The notes under the pieces are model-generated. The model was not told where the DNA came from and made no database searches. It saw only the letters and a program-made list of their open reading frames with translations. From contig JANWWZ010000016.1 of NCBI GenBank assembly GCA_025057115.1, positions 1-61,742 on the forward strand: 61,742 nucleotides of DNA, read 5' to 3'. The first letter of the stretch is position 1; each line of letters begins with the position of its first letter. Both the position numbers and the translations under genes were made by a program. This stretch comes from Bernardetiaceae bacterium (GTDB lineage: Bacteria; Bacteroidota; Bacteroidia; Cytophagales; Thermoflexibacteraceae). This document shows, in pieces, positions 17,538 through 25,740 of this stretch.

Positions 17538-18632
17538 ATGGAATGGTGGGAAAAAATAGAGCGTTATACAGAGGGCAACATGGAGCCAGCAGAATGTCTT
17601 GTTTTTCAAAACCAATTAGAGAATGACCCCGTTCTAGCTGAGCAAGTAAAAGAGTACCAGCACATACGCCACAGTTTTGAGTTGCTCAAAAAACGTCGGC
17701 AACTCAAAGAGCAACTTGAACTTTTCCATGCAGAAATTGACCCGCTACAGCAGCAAGAAGCCCTCCGAGTGTATAAAAACCGACAAAAGTGGCGCAAGTA
17801 CTTTGGCAAGTATTTACCTACAGTGGCGGTAGCTGCCAGTGTAGCCATCGTGACAGCACTAAGCACCCTGTTTACTTTAGGGTATTTGAAGAACATAGAG
17901 CGCAGCCAACGAAACAGCCTTCAACTGCTCCACCGAGAGCTTGACCAAATCAAGCGCGATATCAAAAGTGCAAAAGACACTCTCAAGCGCGCTTTTCCAC
18001 GTGCAGGACGCCAACGCTTCGAAGGAACGGGCTTTGCTACCTCTACCAAAGGATATTTGATTACTAGCTATCACTTGGTAGCCCAGGCTGATTCTATCTT
18101 CATTGAGTCAGCTACTCGATCTGGCATGCGGTACAAAGCCGAGGTCGTTTTCACCAATCCCACTACTGACCTTGCCATTCTGAAAGTTACTGATGGTACT
18201 TTTAAAGATTTTGGCAAGATTCCATACACTTTCAAAAAAGAATCTATGGATTTAGGTGAAGAAATTTTCACGCTTGCCTATCCCAAAAACGACTTAGTAT
18301 ACGGCGAAGGCAACATTAGCTCACCCACGGGCTTTGAAGGGGATTCTACTGCATACCAAATTTCTATTCCAGTGAATCCAGGCAACAGCGGAAGCCCTGT
18401 TTTTGATGAAAATGGCAATATTATTGGCCTTGTGTCTGGAAAATTAACTGGCGCAGAGGGGGTTGCATTTGCCCTCAAATCTTCAGTCATTTGGAAACTG
18501 CTCAAAGATAGCCTTCCTGACAAGGTAAATACTATCATAGAGCTACCCAAACAAAGCCGCCTTGCTGGTAAAAAGCGCACTGTGCAGTTAAAAACACTTC
18601 AAGACTTTATTTTTCAAGTAAAAGTGTATTGA
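17538..18632 (+). CDS. Membrane-anchored trypsin-like serine protease with anti-sigma-like N-terminus
   Basis: 364 residues. Residues 1-60 (MEWWEKIERYTEGNMEPAEC, then FQNQLENDPVLAEQVKEYQH) resemble the cytoplasmic N-terminus of Bacteroidota anti-sigma proteins. A single membrane helix (92-116) is followed by a charged, probably coiled-coil stretch (117-150) and a trypsin-like S1C domain: H179 in ITSYHLV, D211 in NPTTDLAIL, S284 in NPGNSGSPV. No PDZ domain is present, unlike DegP/DegS. The topology places the protease in the periplasm and the N-terminus in the cytoplasm. With an ECF sigma gene 14 bases upstream, the protein may both bind the sigma factor and sense envelope stress. That role is inferred. 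Confidence 0.85.
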   Translation: MEWWEKIERYTEGNMEPAECLVFQNQLENDPVLAEQVKEYQHIRHSFELLKKRRQLKEQLELFHAEIDPLQQQEALRVYKNRQKWRKYFGKYLPTVAVAASVAIVTALSTLFTLGYLKNIERSQRNSLQLLHRELDQIKRDIKSAKDTLKRAFPRAGRQRFEGTGFATSTKGYLITSYHLVAQADSIFIESATRSGMRYKAEVVFTNPTTDLAILKVTDGTFKDFGKIPYTFKKESMDLGEEIFTLAYPKNDLVYGEGNISSPTGFEGDSTAYQISIPVNPGNSGSPVFDENGNIIGLVSGKLTGAEGVAFALKSSVIWKLLKDSLPDKVNTIIELPKQSRLAGKKRTVQLKTLQDFIFQVKVY

Positions 18633-18667
18633 GGAGGTTACGCGCTTGTTTTGTTCAACTTGCTTTC

Positions 18668-21157
18668 TCAGACGGGGTCTACATTGATAATAACTCGCCC
18701 TTTGCCAAAGGTTTTGCCTTGCGCAATCTGCTCAGTAGCTGCAAGCAGTTGTTCTTTAGCTGCTTTAAGTAAGGCACTTTCGCGCTCAAGCTTAATGAGG
18801 ATATTTCTTATGTGCAAATCGCGGACTTTTTCTACAAGGGGAGCTTGCGGTCCTAGAATCTTCTCACTGCCTAACCTAACGCGAAGTTGGTCCGCTAGCT
18901 GGATTGCCATAGTTTCTACATAATCCTCTTTTTCGCCTTTGAGGGATATCTCTACCAACCTCGTAAAAGGAGGATAGCGAAATTGTTGCCGATGAGGAAG
19001 CTCATTTTTGTAAAAATCTTCAAATCGGTGAGTGGCTACGTACTCTAGTACGGGATGGTGCGGGTCTGCAGTTTGAATGATAACTCTACCAGGCACGTTT
19101 CTCCTACCAGCCCGCCCTGCCACTTGAGTAAGTGCCTGAAAAACTCGCTCATGAGCTCGAAAATCAGGATAGTGCAATGCGCGGTCAATATCAAACACTA
19201 CTACCAAAGAAACGTGGTCAAAATCCAAGCCTTTGGTTACCATTTGTGTACCTACGAGAATATCAATTTTTCGGGCACTAAAATCCTCTATTATTTGCCG
19301 CAACGCGTGCTTTCTTCTGGTAGTATCTAAGTCCAAGCGCTGTACTACGGCTTCTGGAAAAAGCGACTTAACAGTATCTTCTATTTTTTCCGTTCCGTAT
19401 CCCACCTTGGCAAGGTCTTTAGAATGGCATTGAGTGCAAGCCAGAGGCAGATTTTCTTCATAACCACAATAATGACAACGCAACTGGTAATCGTACAAGT
19501 GGAAAGTAAGGCTAACATCGCAATGTTGGCAACGAGGCACCCAATTACACCTCTGACAAACAAGGCGAGGGGCATACCCTCGGCGATTTTGGAATAAGAT
19601 CACTTGCTGGCGAGCTTGCAAAGCTTCTTTAATGGCTTGAATCGTCTTAGGTGCCAATTCGCCTAGCATGCGTTTTGCTCGTGACTCATGGCGAATATTG
19701 ACAAACTCCACCGATGGCAATGGCACCTGTTGATAGCGCTGCCGAAGACTGACATAACCATATCGCTTGATAGCAGCATGGTAGAAACTTTCCATAGAAG
19801 GGGTAGCAGTTCCCAAGAGCACTTTTGCCCCATGCCTTTGCGCCAATATCAAAGCTGCATCGCGAGCATGATAACGCGGCGCAGGCTCTTCTTGCTTGTA
19901 AGAAGCATCGTGTTCTTCATCGACAATGATGACGCCCAAGTGGCTAAAAGGCAAAAAAATAGCAGAACGAACTCCTACCACCACGTCCAACTTGCCGTAG
20001 AGCACCCCTAGCCAAGTTTCTACTCGTTCATGATCAGAAAAGCGGGAGTGATACACGCCCAATCTATCGCCGAAAACCTTTTGCAACCGCATTACGATTT
20101 GCGTCGTCAGGGCTATCTCTGGCAAAAGCAGCAGGGCTTGAGCGCCTGACTGCAATATTTGTTCTATTAAGTGAATGTAAATCTCAGTTTTTCCCGATCC
20201 CGTAACCCCGTGGAGCAACACAGTTTGTTTTTCTTGCCATTGAGCAAGAATTTTCTGGAGCGCCTCTTGTTGGCTTGAAGTCAGGCAAGGCAGCTCGGCA
20301 TTGAAATTAGTTTCGGCAGTCTCCAATCGCGAGATGATTACTTCAAATTCTTCTAAAATGCCTCCTTTGAGCAAGTTTTTGTAGGCAAGAAGAGAGAGCT
20401 CGGGTGTAATTAGCTGGCTTTTGAAGATGCCTTCGGCGTGTTGTTGAGAGTTGGCATTCGGTGGAATAAAGGAAAGATATTTCAACAAGATTTGCTCTTG
20501 TTTAGGCTTTTTTTTCAAAGTTTCCAGGAGAGCAATTATTTTTTGCCCATCTTGGCTTACATAATCAGCATTTAAGCGAACTTTTTTAACTTTTTTGGGC
20601 TGATACTTTTCTTGAACTTCCTCTGAAATCAAAATTAGTTGCTTGTGCAAAAGCGATTTGATCACCTTGTAAGCGCTAGGGCTTCCAATGGCTTTGACTG
20701 CTTCTTGATAGCTCAGAGAGCGTTTTTGCTTGAGAGCTTGCAATAGCACTTGTTCTTTTTCGCTTAAGTTCACCTTGTAAGCGGCTTCTTGAGCAAAGGG
20801 ATTGACTTGAATCCGAGATTCGCTACTGAGTTTAAGTCCTGAGGGCAAGGCGGCTTGTAACACCTCTCCCAATGAACATAAGTAGTACTCGGCTATCCAC
20901 TTCCAAAATTCCAACTGAATGGGTAAGACAACAGGCTGAAGGTCTATTAACTCTAATATCGACTTAGTGGTATACTTGGTAGGAGCATGCCCATGCAAGG
21001 CAGTAACAATACCTGTCAAGAGGCGTTTTTGACCAAAAGGCACTAACACTCTCATGCCTTCAGCGATGCTGGAATGCCATTGCGCAGGCACGTCATAGGT
21101 AAAAGTTCCCTTCAGCGGCACAGGAAGAAGTACCTCGGCAAACAGTGACTGATTCAT
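18668..21157 (-). CDS. priA: Primosomal replication restart helicase PriA
   Basis: 829 residues. Helicase motifs: Walker A GVTGSGKTEIY (about 313-323), Walker B IVDEEHD, TATPSMES, QVAGRAGRR and QTADP. The zinc-binding insert has paired cysteines CQRCNWVPRCQHCDVS and CHYCGYEENLPLACTQC. The N-terminal 3'-DNA-binding domain starts AEVLLPVPLKGTFTYDVP. PriA recognises abandoned replication forks and reloads the replicative helicase. The ATG at 21157 is preferred to the TTG one codon upstream. It converges on the protease gene with 35 bases between them and no clear terminator. Confidence 0.97.
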   Translation of the reverse strand: MNQSLFAEVLLPVPLKGTFTYDVPAQWHSSIAEGMRVLVPFGQKRLLTGIVTALHGHAPTKYTTKSILELIDLQPVVLPIQLEFWKWIAEYYLCSLGEVLQAALPSGLKLSSESRIQVNPFAQEAAYKVNLSEKEQVLLQALKQKRSLSYQEAVKAIGSPSAYKVIKSLLHKQLILISEEVQEKYQPKKVKKVRLNADYVSQDGQKIIALLETLKKKPKQEQILLKYLSFIPPNANSQQHAEGIFKSQLITPELSLLAYKNLLKGGILEEFEVIISRLETAETNFNAELPCLTSSQQEALQKILAQWQEKQTVLLHGVTGSGKTEIYIHLIEQILQSGAQALLLLPEIALTTQIVMRLQKVFGDRLGVYHSRFSDHERVETWLGVLYGKLDVVVGVRSAIFLPFSHLGVIIVDEEHDASYKQEEPAPRYHARDAALILAQRHGAKVLLGTATPSMESFYHAAIKRYGYVSLRQRYQQVPLPSVEFVNIRHESRAKRMLGELAPKTIQAIKEALQARQQVILFQNRRGYAPRLVCQRCNWVPRCQHCDVSLTFHLYDYQLRCHYCGYEENLPLACTQCHSKDLAKVGYGTEKIEDTVKSLFPEAVVQRLDLDTTRRKHALRQIIEDFSARKIDILVGTQMVTKGLDFDHVSLVVVFDIDRALHYPDFRAHERVFQALTQVAGRAGRRNVPGRVIIQTADPHHPVLEYVATHRFEDFYKNELPHRQQFRYPPFTRLVEISLKGEKEDYVETMAIQLADQLRVRLGSEKILGPQAPLVEKVRDLHIRNILIKLERESALLKAAKEQLLAATEQIAQGKTFGKGRVIINVDPV

Positions 21158-21304
21158 CAAAAAGTAAAATTAGGAGCTTAGACTGGGAAAGGCTGCACAG
21201 TAGCACTTCTTTTTGCGTTGCATTTTTAGGAGATGGTATTGATTTTTAGCAAGTTGTCTAAGATTTTTGAAAAGATGGTCGTTTTCACTTTCCTAGCTCA
21301 GCTA

Positions 21305-21345
21305 CCAAAACAAATAACCTAACAGAGAAAGAGCTCTGTTAGGTT
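21305..21345 (-). terminator. Rho-independent terminator after hpf
   Basis: Perfect 11 bp inverted repeat (21316-21326 with 21335-21345, AACCTAACAGA and its complement) with an 8-base loop. On the minus strand it is followed by ATTTGTTTTGG. It ends the lipoprotein-xerC-hpf transcript. The rest of the 230-base gap before priA holds nothing recognised. Confidence 0.8.
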
Positions 21346-21387
21346 GAGGAGAAAAGTTAGCGGCGGTTGAGTTGCAATAACGCTAAC

Positions 21388-21693
21388 TTATAGCTTACTG
21401 GTTAACTTTTCCTTATACTTTTTCACTTGTGCTTTCAAGGATTCGATGGCTTCGTCCACTGCGGCTTCGAAAGAAATGTTCTGTTCTTTGGCAAAGATAG
21501 TTCCTCCAGGCATGAACAGCTTTACTTCCACTACTTTGTTTTCTTTGCTGTGCTCGCCTTTTTCGAGGCGTAAGTAGACTTCTCCTCCTGTGATGCGCTC
21601 AAAAAAAGTGTCTAGCTTGTTGAGCTTCTTTTGGATAAATTCCAAAAGTTTGGCATCGGCATCAAAGTGGATGGAATGAATTTGCAGTTTCAT
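21388..21693 (-). CDS. hpf: Ribosome hibernation promoting factor, short form (HPF/YfiA family)
   Basis: 101 residues, the short HPF type without the C-terminal dimerisation extension. Signature elements: KLQIHSIHFDADAKLLEFIQ at the N-terminus, the second helix region LDTFFERITGGEVYLRLEKG, and AVDEAIESLKAQVKKYKEKL at the C-terminus. These proteins bind the 30S A and P sites and silence ribosomes in slow growth. The start at 21693 (MKLQIH) is the family start. It is the last gene before a terminator and lies 87 bases after xerC; the xerC-hpf arrangement is common in Bacteroidota. Confidence 0.94.
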   Translation of the reverse strand: MKLQIHSIHFDADAKLLEFIQKKLNKLDTFFERITGGEVYLRLEKGEHSKENKVVEVKLFMPGGTIFAKEQNISFEAAVDEAIESLKAQVKKYKEKLTSKL

Positions 21694-21780
21694 AAGACAC
21701 AAGCGTTTTAAGGGTGAAAGACATGAAATTGAATAGCGCCTTTTGACGGCATTTATCTTTTGCGCCCGTTTAAGTTAAGC

Positions 21781-22695
21781 TCACGAGCGTGGATGGGCTT
21801 CTTGAAATACCTTTCGCAGTTTCTCTACGGAAGCATGGGTATAAACTTGCGTAGCAGTCAAGCTAGAGTGACCTAGCAAGTCTTTTACTGCATTGAGGTC
21901 CGCTCCCCCATCTAAAAGATGGGTGGCATAACTATGTCGCAACACATGCGGACTGCGCCGCTCTATGGTGGTTACCATATCCAAACTCTTTCTTACAATC
22001 CTATAAATCAACATCGGGTAAGAAGCCTGACCTTTGTCGGTACAAATCAGAGGACCCTCTCCCGAATGCTTAAATAAGCGTTCCTTAATTTGCACATAAT
22101 TTTTCAATAAATCAAGTGTCGGTGCAAGAAGGGGAACAAGGCGCTGGCGGTAGGCTTTTCCTTGAATCTTGATTTGCTCATTGGCAAAGTCTATATCATT
22201 GTGGTTGAGGTGAATCAGCTCGGAAAGGCGAATGCCGCTAGTGTAGAGCAAAGCGATGACCACTTGCTGCCTTGCTTTTTTAAAATCCGTTGCAGGAGAG
22301 TGCGCCACAGACTGCCACAGTTTTTTAGCATCGGATTGAGACAAAAAAGGGGTGATTTTTTTTACTATTTTGAGAGGTTTACACTTGCTCACTGGCGAGT
22401 CGGCAACTATCTTTTCCCGTTGTGCAAATCGGAAAAAACTCCTCAAGGTTGAAATTTTGCGGTTAATGCTGCGAGCTGTTAGGGTTTGCTCCTCCAGTAA
22501 TGAAATAGTCCAGGCGCGTATATCGTAGTAATCTGCCTGGACAATGCTCTGCTTCTGCCCTTTGTGAAGACGAATTAGAAATTGTTCAAACTGTTGTAAG
22601 TCTGTGTGGTAAGCCTTTTGGGTATGATGGCTGCACCGCCTTTGCAAGCGCAAGTAAGCGATAAATCGGCTAATGGCGCCTAATTGAGTTTCCAT
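21781..22695 (-). CDS. xerC: Tyrosine recombinase XerC
   Basis: 304 residues. The N-terminal SAM-like core-binding domain (RFIAYLRLQRRCSHHTQKAY) is followed by the catalytic domain with the full set of active-site residues: R156 in TSGIRLSEL, K180 in QGKAYRQR, H250 and R253 in SPHVLRHSYATHLL, H276 in LLGHSS and nucleophile Y285 in QVYTHAS. XerC with XerD resolves chromosome dimers at dif. It could also be an XerD-like paralogue; only one copy is in the window. The start at 22695 overlaps the end of the upstream lipoprotein gene by 16 bases. A longer start at 22716 would add seven residues. Confidence 0.92.
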   Translation of the reverse strand: METQLGAISRFIAYLRLQRRCSHHTQKAYHTDLQQFEQFLIRLHKGQKQSIVQADYYDIRAWTISLLEEQTLTARSINRKISTLRSFFRFAQREKIVADSPVSKCKPLKIVKKITPFLSQSDAKKLWQSVAHSPATDFKKARQQVVIALLYTSGIRLSELIHLNHNDIDFANEQIKIQGKAYRQRLVPLLAPTLDLLKNYVQIKERLFKHSGEGPLICTDKGQASYPMLIYRIVRKSLDMVTTIERRSPHVLRHSYATHLLDGGADLNAVKDLLGHSSLTATQVYTHASVEKLRKVFQEAHPRS

Positions 22696-23324
22696 TGGAA
22701 ACCTGTTTGGTTCCAAGTTACGGAAAAACTTTTTTTATCGCCTTTGCGAGTTTGAAATTTTCCCGTGTAGAGGGTATCCGTGGCGGTGCGCTGCAAAACG
22801 AAAACGTCTATAGTATCCCTAAAACCGTATATATCGCGCTCTATTTGGCGTTTGGTTAGGTAGGCTAAGGTTGTTGAGTCATTAGCAGGACGCCACCCTA
22901 GCTGCTCATGGGCAAACACTTTGATTCGAGTACCACTGCGGAAAGTAGCCTCCCCTTCAAATTCGTTTTCTATTTTGCTAACAGTAGTATCGGCAGGGCG
23001 AAACTTTAATGAAATGCAAGTATCCCACAACTCTTTAGTAAGGCGGCGCAGGATGGAAGAATTGAGTGTCTCTTTGAGTTCTATCGTGTCATCCTTGATA
23101 AAAACCATTGCTTGGATAGGAAAGCCATTTTCCATGATGGCATCGGCAAAATAGAGATGCTTTTGCGGTTCTTTGGTAAGCTTAACCTCTTTGACAGGAC
23201 TGCCTCCTAACACAAACAATTTTTTGCGCACTTTTCGGTCTATTTCCTCTTCTGTAAGTTCTGATTTACAGCCAACAAACAGAAGAGCACTTGCCAAACT
23301 TGCCAACAAAAGCCAGTTTTTCAT
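22680..23324 (-). CDS. Hypothetical lipoprotein
   Basis: 214 residues. A lipoprotein signal peptide ends at the lipobox LLFVGC (cysteine at residue 19), followed by KSELTEEEID, so it is probably anchored to the cell envelope. The mature part is mixed alpha/beta with repeated threonine- and lysine-rich strands and ends SFSVTWNQTGFQWKLN. No family is recognised. It is the first gene after the rnpB terminator and overlaps xerC by 16 bases, so the two are probably translated together. Confidence 0.75.
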   Translation of the reverse strand: MKNWLLLASLASALLFVGCKSELTEEEIDRKVRKKLFVLGGSPVKEVKLTKEPQKHLYFADAIMENGFPIQAMVFIKDDTIELKETLNSSILRRLTKELWDTCISLKFRPADTTVSKIENEFEGEATFRSGTRIKVFAHEQLGWRPANDSTTLAYLTKRQIERDIYGFRDTIDVFVLQRTATDTLYTGKFQTRKGDKKSFSVTWNQTGFQWKLN

Positions 23325-23375
23325 TTTTTGATCTTAATTTGTTTGAGCGGGCAAAGTTACCATCTGGGCATAAAA

Positions 23376-23399
23376 GAAAAAAACCCGGCAAAAGCCGGG
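23376..23399 (-). terminator. Rho-independent terminator after rnpB
   Basis: Stem of 6 bp (GCCCGGC-type: 23384-23389 with 23394-23399) with a four-base AAAA/TTTT loop, followed on the minus strand by TTTTTTTCTTTT. It directly follows the 3' end of RNase P RNA. Confidence 0.88.
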
Positions 23400-23402
23400 G
23401 GT

Positions 23403-23802
23403 GGAAAACAAGCCTATAAGCCGGATTCTGTCGAGTCTTATCATTTATCTAGGACTGCCGTCACCGACAGCCTCTAACGACCCACCCACTGGAACAGCGC
23501 TTGCGCACTACGGACGAGCCACCCGCGTAGCTTTGGGCTACGTTCCAGCCTATTTGGTCTTTCAACCCGTAAGGCTTGCCATGCGACAAGCGTTACCGCT
23601 TGCCCGGTAGGCTCTTACCCTACCTTTTCACCCTTACCTAGCGGCTAACTCGTAGCTACCAGGCGGTATGTTTTCTGTGGCGCTTTCTGTGAGCAGCAAC
23701 TCGCGTCACTGCCCCCCACCCGTTAGGTGGTACGGTGCTCTGTGTTGTCCGGACTTTCCTCGTCTGCCGTAGAGACAGCCGCGATAAGACAGCTTGCCTT
23801 CC
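23403..23802 (-). ncRNA. rnpB: RNase P RNA (bacterial type A)
   Basis: About 400 nt. The minus strand contains the universal 5' core ACGAGGAAAGTCCGGAC, a central GGTAAGGGTGAAAAGGTAGG segment, and the 3' core GACAGAATCCGGCTTATAGG. The ends form a 12 bp P1 helix (GGAAGGCAAGCT, 23802-23791, with GGCTTGTTTTCC, 23414-23403, allowing G-U pairs), which fixes the boundaries to within a few bases. It is the catalytic subunit that trims the 5' leader of tRNA precursors. The 5' end lies only about 14 bases after the apbE stop codon, so its promoter must be inside apbE or further upstream. Confidence 0.97.
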
Positions 23803-23816
23803 GCTGTTATCTAACG

Positions 23817-24854
23817 CTATTCCACCAAAAACGGTTGCAACGCTGGGGAAATATACGTTTTCATTTGCTCACCTTCGGCATAGATGAGCAACACGGGCAT
23901 TTGATGGGCTTGCGCAAAGGCACGAGCCTTCTCCGTTCCCATGACCATGAACGCAGTAGCAAGGGCATCTGCTGTAATGCAATCTTTGGCAAGGACGGTA
24001 GCACTAAGCAAGTTGTGCTCTACAGGGCGACCCGTTTTTGGATCTATGGTATGGGCATAACGCTTCCCATCCTTCAGGTAAAATTTTCGGTAATTGCCGC
24101 TGGTAGCCAGCGCCATGTTTTCCACGCGAATTTTAGCTTGAATCGGGTTGCCGCCCTTTTCTTCATATACGGGATTATCTATGCCAATGAGCCAGGTTTC
24201 TCCGCGTTGATTTTTGCCTTGGCAGACTACCTCCCCACCAATTTCCACCATGTAGTTTTGAATGCCGCGCTGCCTGAGCAATTGCGCCACCAAATCCACT
24301 CCGTAGCCGGGAGCAATGGCATTAAAGTCCAACGAAACGCCTTTTTTGGTCTTCTTCACTGTGTTGCCTTCCACTACAATGCTTTCAAAATCAACAAATT
24401 GCATAAGAGAATCTACTTTAGGTTCCTCCTTGACAGGTCCTTGGTTGCTGCCAAAGCCCCATGCTTGTACCAGCGGAAACACAGTAGGATTGAAAGCTCC
24501 TTCTGTAAGGAGGTAAATTTGGCGGCTTTTTTCCAGCACGGGCAAAAAGAAAGGCAGTTGAACTACTACCGAGTCGCCTTTATTAAACCTACTAATTTCT
24601 GAATCAGGAAGGTAGGTGGAAAGCGACAAATTGAACAAATCCAATAGCGAATCTATAGCAGGTTGATAGTTATTTCTTTGCGGGTCCAAATAACTAATGT
24701 GGTAAGTAGTGCCCATGGCTCTGCCCGATAGTTTGACCAACCAAGCGGTTTGATCTTGTTGTTGAGAAGAGTTTTTCCGATAAAAGTACACTGCCGCCAT
24801 CAAAGCAAGCAGTAGTAGAGCATAGGCGAGGTTTTTCTTTTGCAATGGCGTCAT
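23817..24854 (-). CDS. apbE: FAD:protein FMN transferase ApbE
   Basis: 345 residues. An N-terminal signal anchor (about 8-24) is followed by the ApbE domain: GRAMGTTYHISY (about 44-55), DFNAIAPGYGVDLVAQLL, MVEIGGEVVCQGKN, ALATSGNYRKFY and the metal/flavin-binding AHTIDPKTGRPVEHNLLSA, then ADALATAFMVMG. ApbE attaches FMN by a phosphoester bond to threonine in proteins such as NqrB and NqrC or RnfG outside the cytoplasmic membrane. No target protein is encoded nearby. rnpB follows immediately. Confidence 0.94.
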   Translation of the reverse strand: MTPLQKKNLAYALLLLALMAAVYFYRKNSSQQQDQTAWLVKLSGRAMGTTYHISYLDPQRNNYQPAIDSLLDLFNLSLSTYLPDSEISRFNKGDSVVVQLPFFLPVLEKSRQIYLLTEGAFNPTVFPLVQAWGFGSNQGPVKEEPKVDSLMQFVDFESIVVEGNTVKKTKKGVSLDFNAIAPGYGVDLVAQLLRQRGIQNYMVEIGGEVVCQGKNQRGETWLIGIDNPVYEEKGGNPIQAKIRVENMALATSGNYRKFYLKDGKRYAHTIDPKTGRPVEHNLLSATVLAKDCITADALATAFMVMGTEKARAFAQAHQMPVLLIYAEGEQMKTYISPALQPFLVE

Positions 24855-24900
24855 AGTTAAAGCTAACTTGCTAAAGCGCTAGGCAGTGAACTTGGTAGAT

Positions 24901-24908
24901 TAACTTTG
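24901..24908 (+). promoter_or_regulatory. Possible -7 box for lptB
   Basis: TAACTTTG is an exact match to the Bacteroidota TAnnTTTG -7 element, 33 bases before the lptB ATG. No good -33 TTTG is found at the usual distance, so this is a weak call. Confidence 0.35.
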
Positions 24909-24940
24909 CAGCATTACAAAGGTAATAGATGTAGCGGGAT

Positions 24941-25678
24941 ATGTTGCTTCGCTCGGAAAGGTTATTTAAAAAATACAAGTCGCGCATGGTAGTCAATGAC
25001 GTATCCATTCAAGTGCGGCAAGGAGAGATTGTAGGTTTATTAGGTCCCAATGGAGCGGGCAAAACCACTACTTTTTACATGATTGTAGGGCTGATAAAAC
25101 CCAACAGCGGCAGAATTTTTCTCGATGAGCAAGATATTACCCCTTTGCCTATGTATCGTCGTGCTCGCTTAGGGGTGGGATACTTAGCCCAAGAAGCTTC
25201 TGTTTTTCGCGAATTAACGGTAGAGGAAAACATTTTAGCCCCTTTAGAGATGACTCATTTAACCAAAGCCGAGCAAAAGCAACGCGTTGAAGAGCTCATC
25301 GAAGAATTTAGCCTTACCAAAGTGCGCAAAAACTTGGGCAAAGTGCTCTCGGGAGGCGAGCGGCGCCGCACTGAAATTGCACGGGCTCTTGCTGTTAAAC
25401 CTAAGTTTATTCTGTTAGACGAACCTTTTGCTGGCGTGGACCCCTTGGCAGTGGAAGAAATTCAATACATTGTTTACAAACTCAAATCCAAAAACATTGG
25501 CATTTTGATCACAGACCACAACGTAGATGAAACTCTTTCCATCACTGACCGCGCTTACATTCTCTCCGAAGGCAAAATTTTAATATCCGATACCCCCGAA
25601 AACTTAGTGGTCAATCCCATGGTGCGAAAAGCCTACTTAGGGGAGCGCTTTGAGTTCAAACGCAAATTCTTTGACTGA
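24941..25678 (+). CDS. lptB: Lipopolysaccharide export ABC transporter ATP-binding protein LptB
   Basis: 245 residues. Walker [14 protein letters not shown] (35-47), Q-loop in [17 protein letters not shown] signature [15 protein letters not shown] (about 138-152), Walker [13 protein letters not shown] and the switch histidine in [11 protein letters not shown]. The Q-loop context and the C-terminal ending match LptB rather than branched-chain amino acid transporters. LptB powers LptFG to extract LPS and pass it to the outer membrane. The rest of the Lpt genes are not in the window. Confidence 0.95.
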   Translation: MLLRSERLFKKYKSRMVVNDVSIQVRQGEIVGLLGPNGAGKTTTFYMIVGLIKPNSGRIFLDEQDITPLPMYRRARLGVGYLAQEASVFRELTVEENILAPLEMTHLTKAEQKQRVEELIEEFSLTKVRKNLGKVLSGGERRRTEIARALAVKPKFILLDEPFAGVDPLAVEEIQYIVYKLKSKNIGILITDHNVDETLSITDRAYILSEGKILISDTPENLVVNPMVRKAYLGERFEFKRKFFD

Positions 25679-25740
25679 CAGATTTTGTAGCTTTGCTAAA
25701 GTTGTTTCAACAAACTTCCCGACATTTTGCAATACTGACG

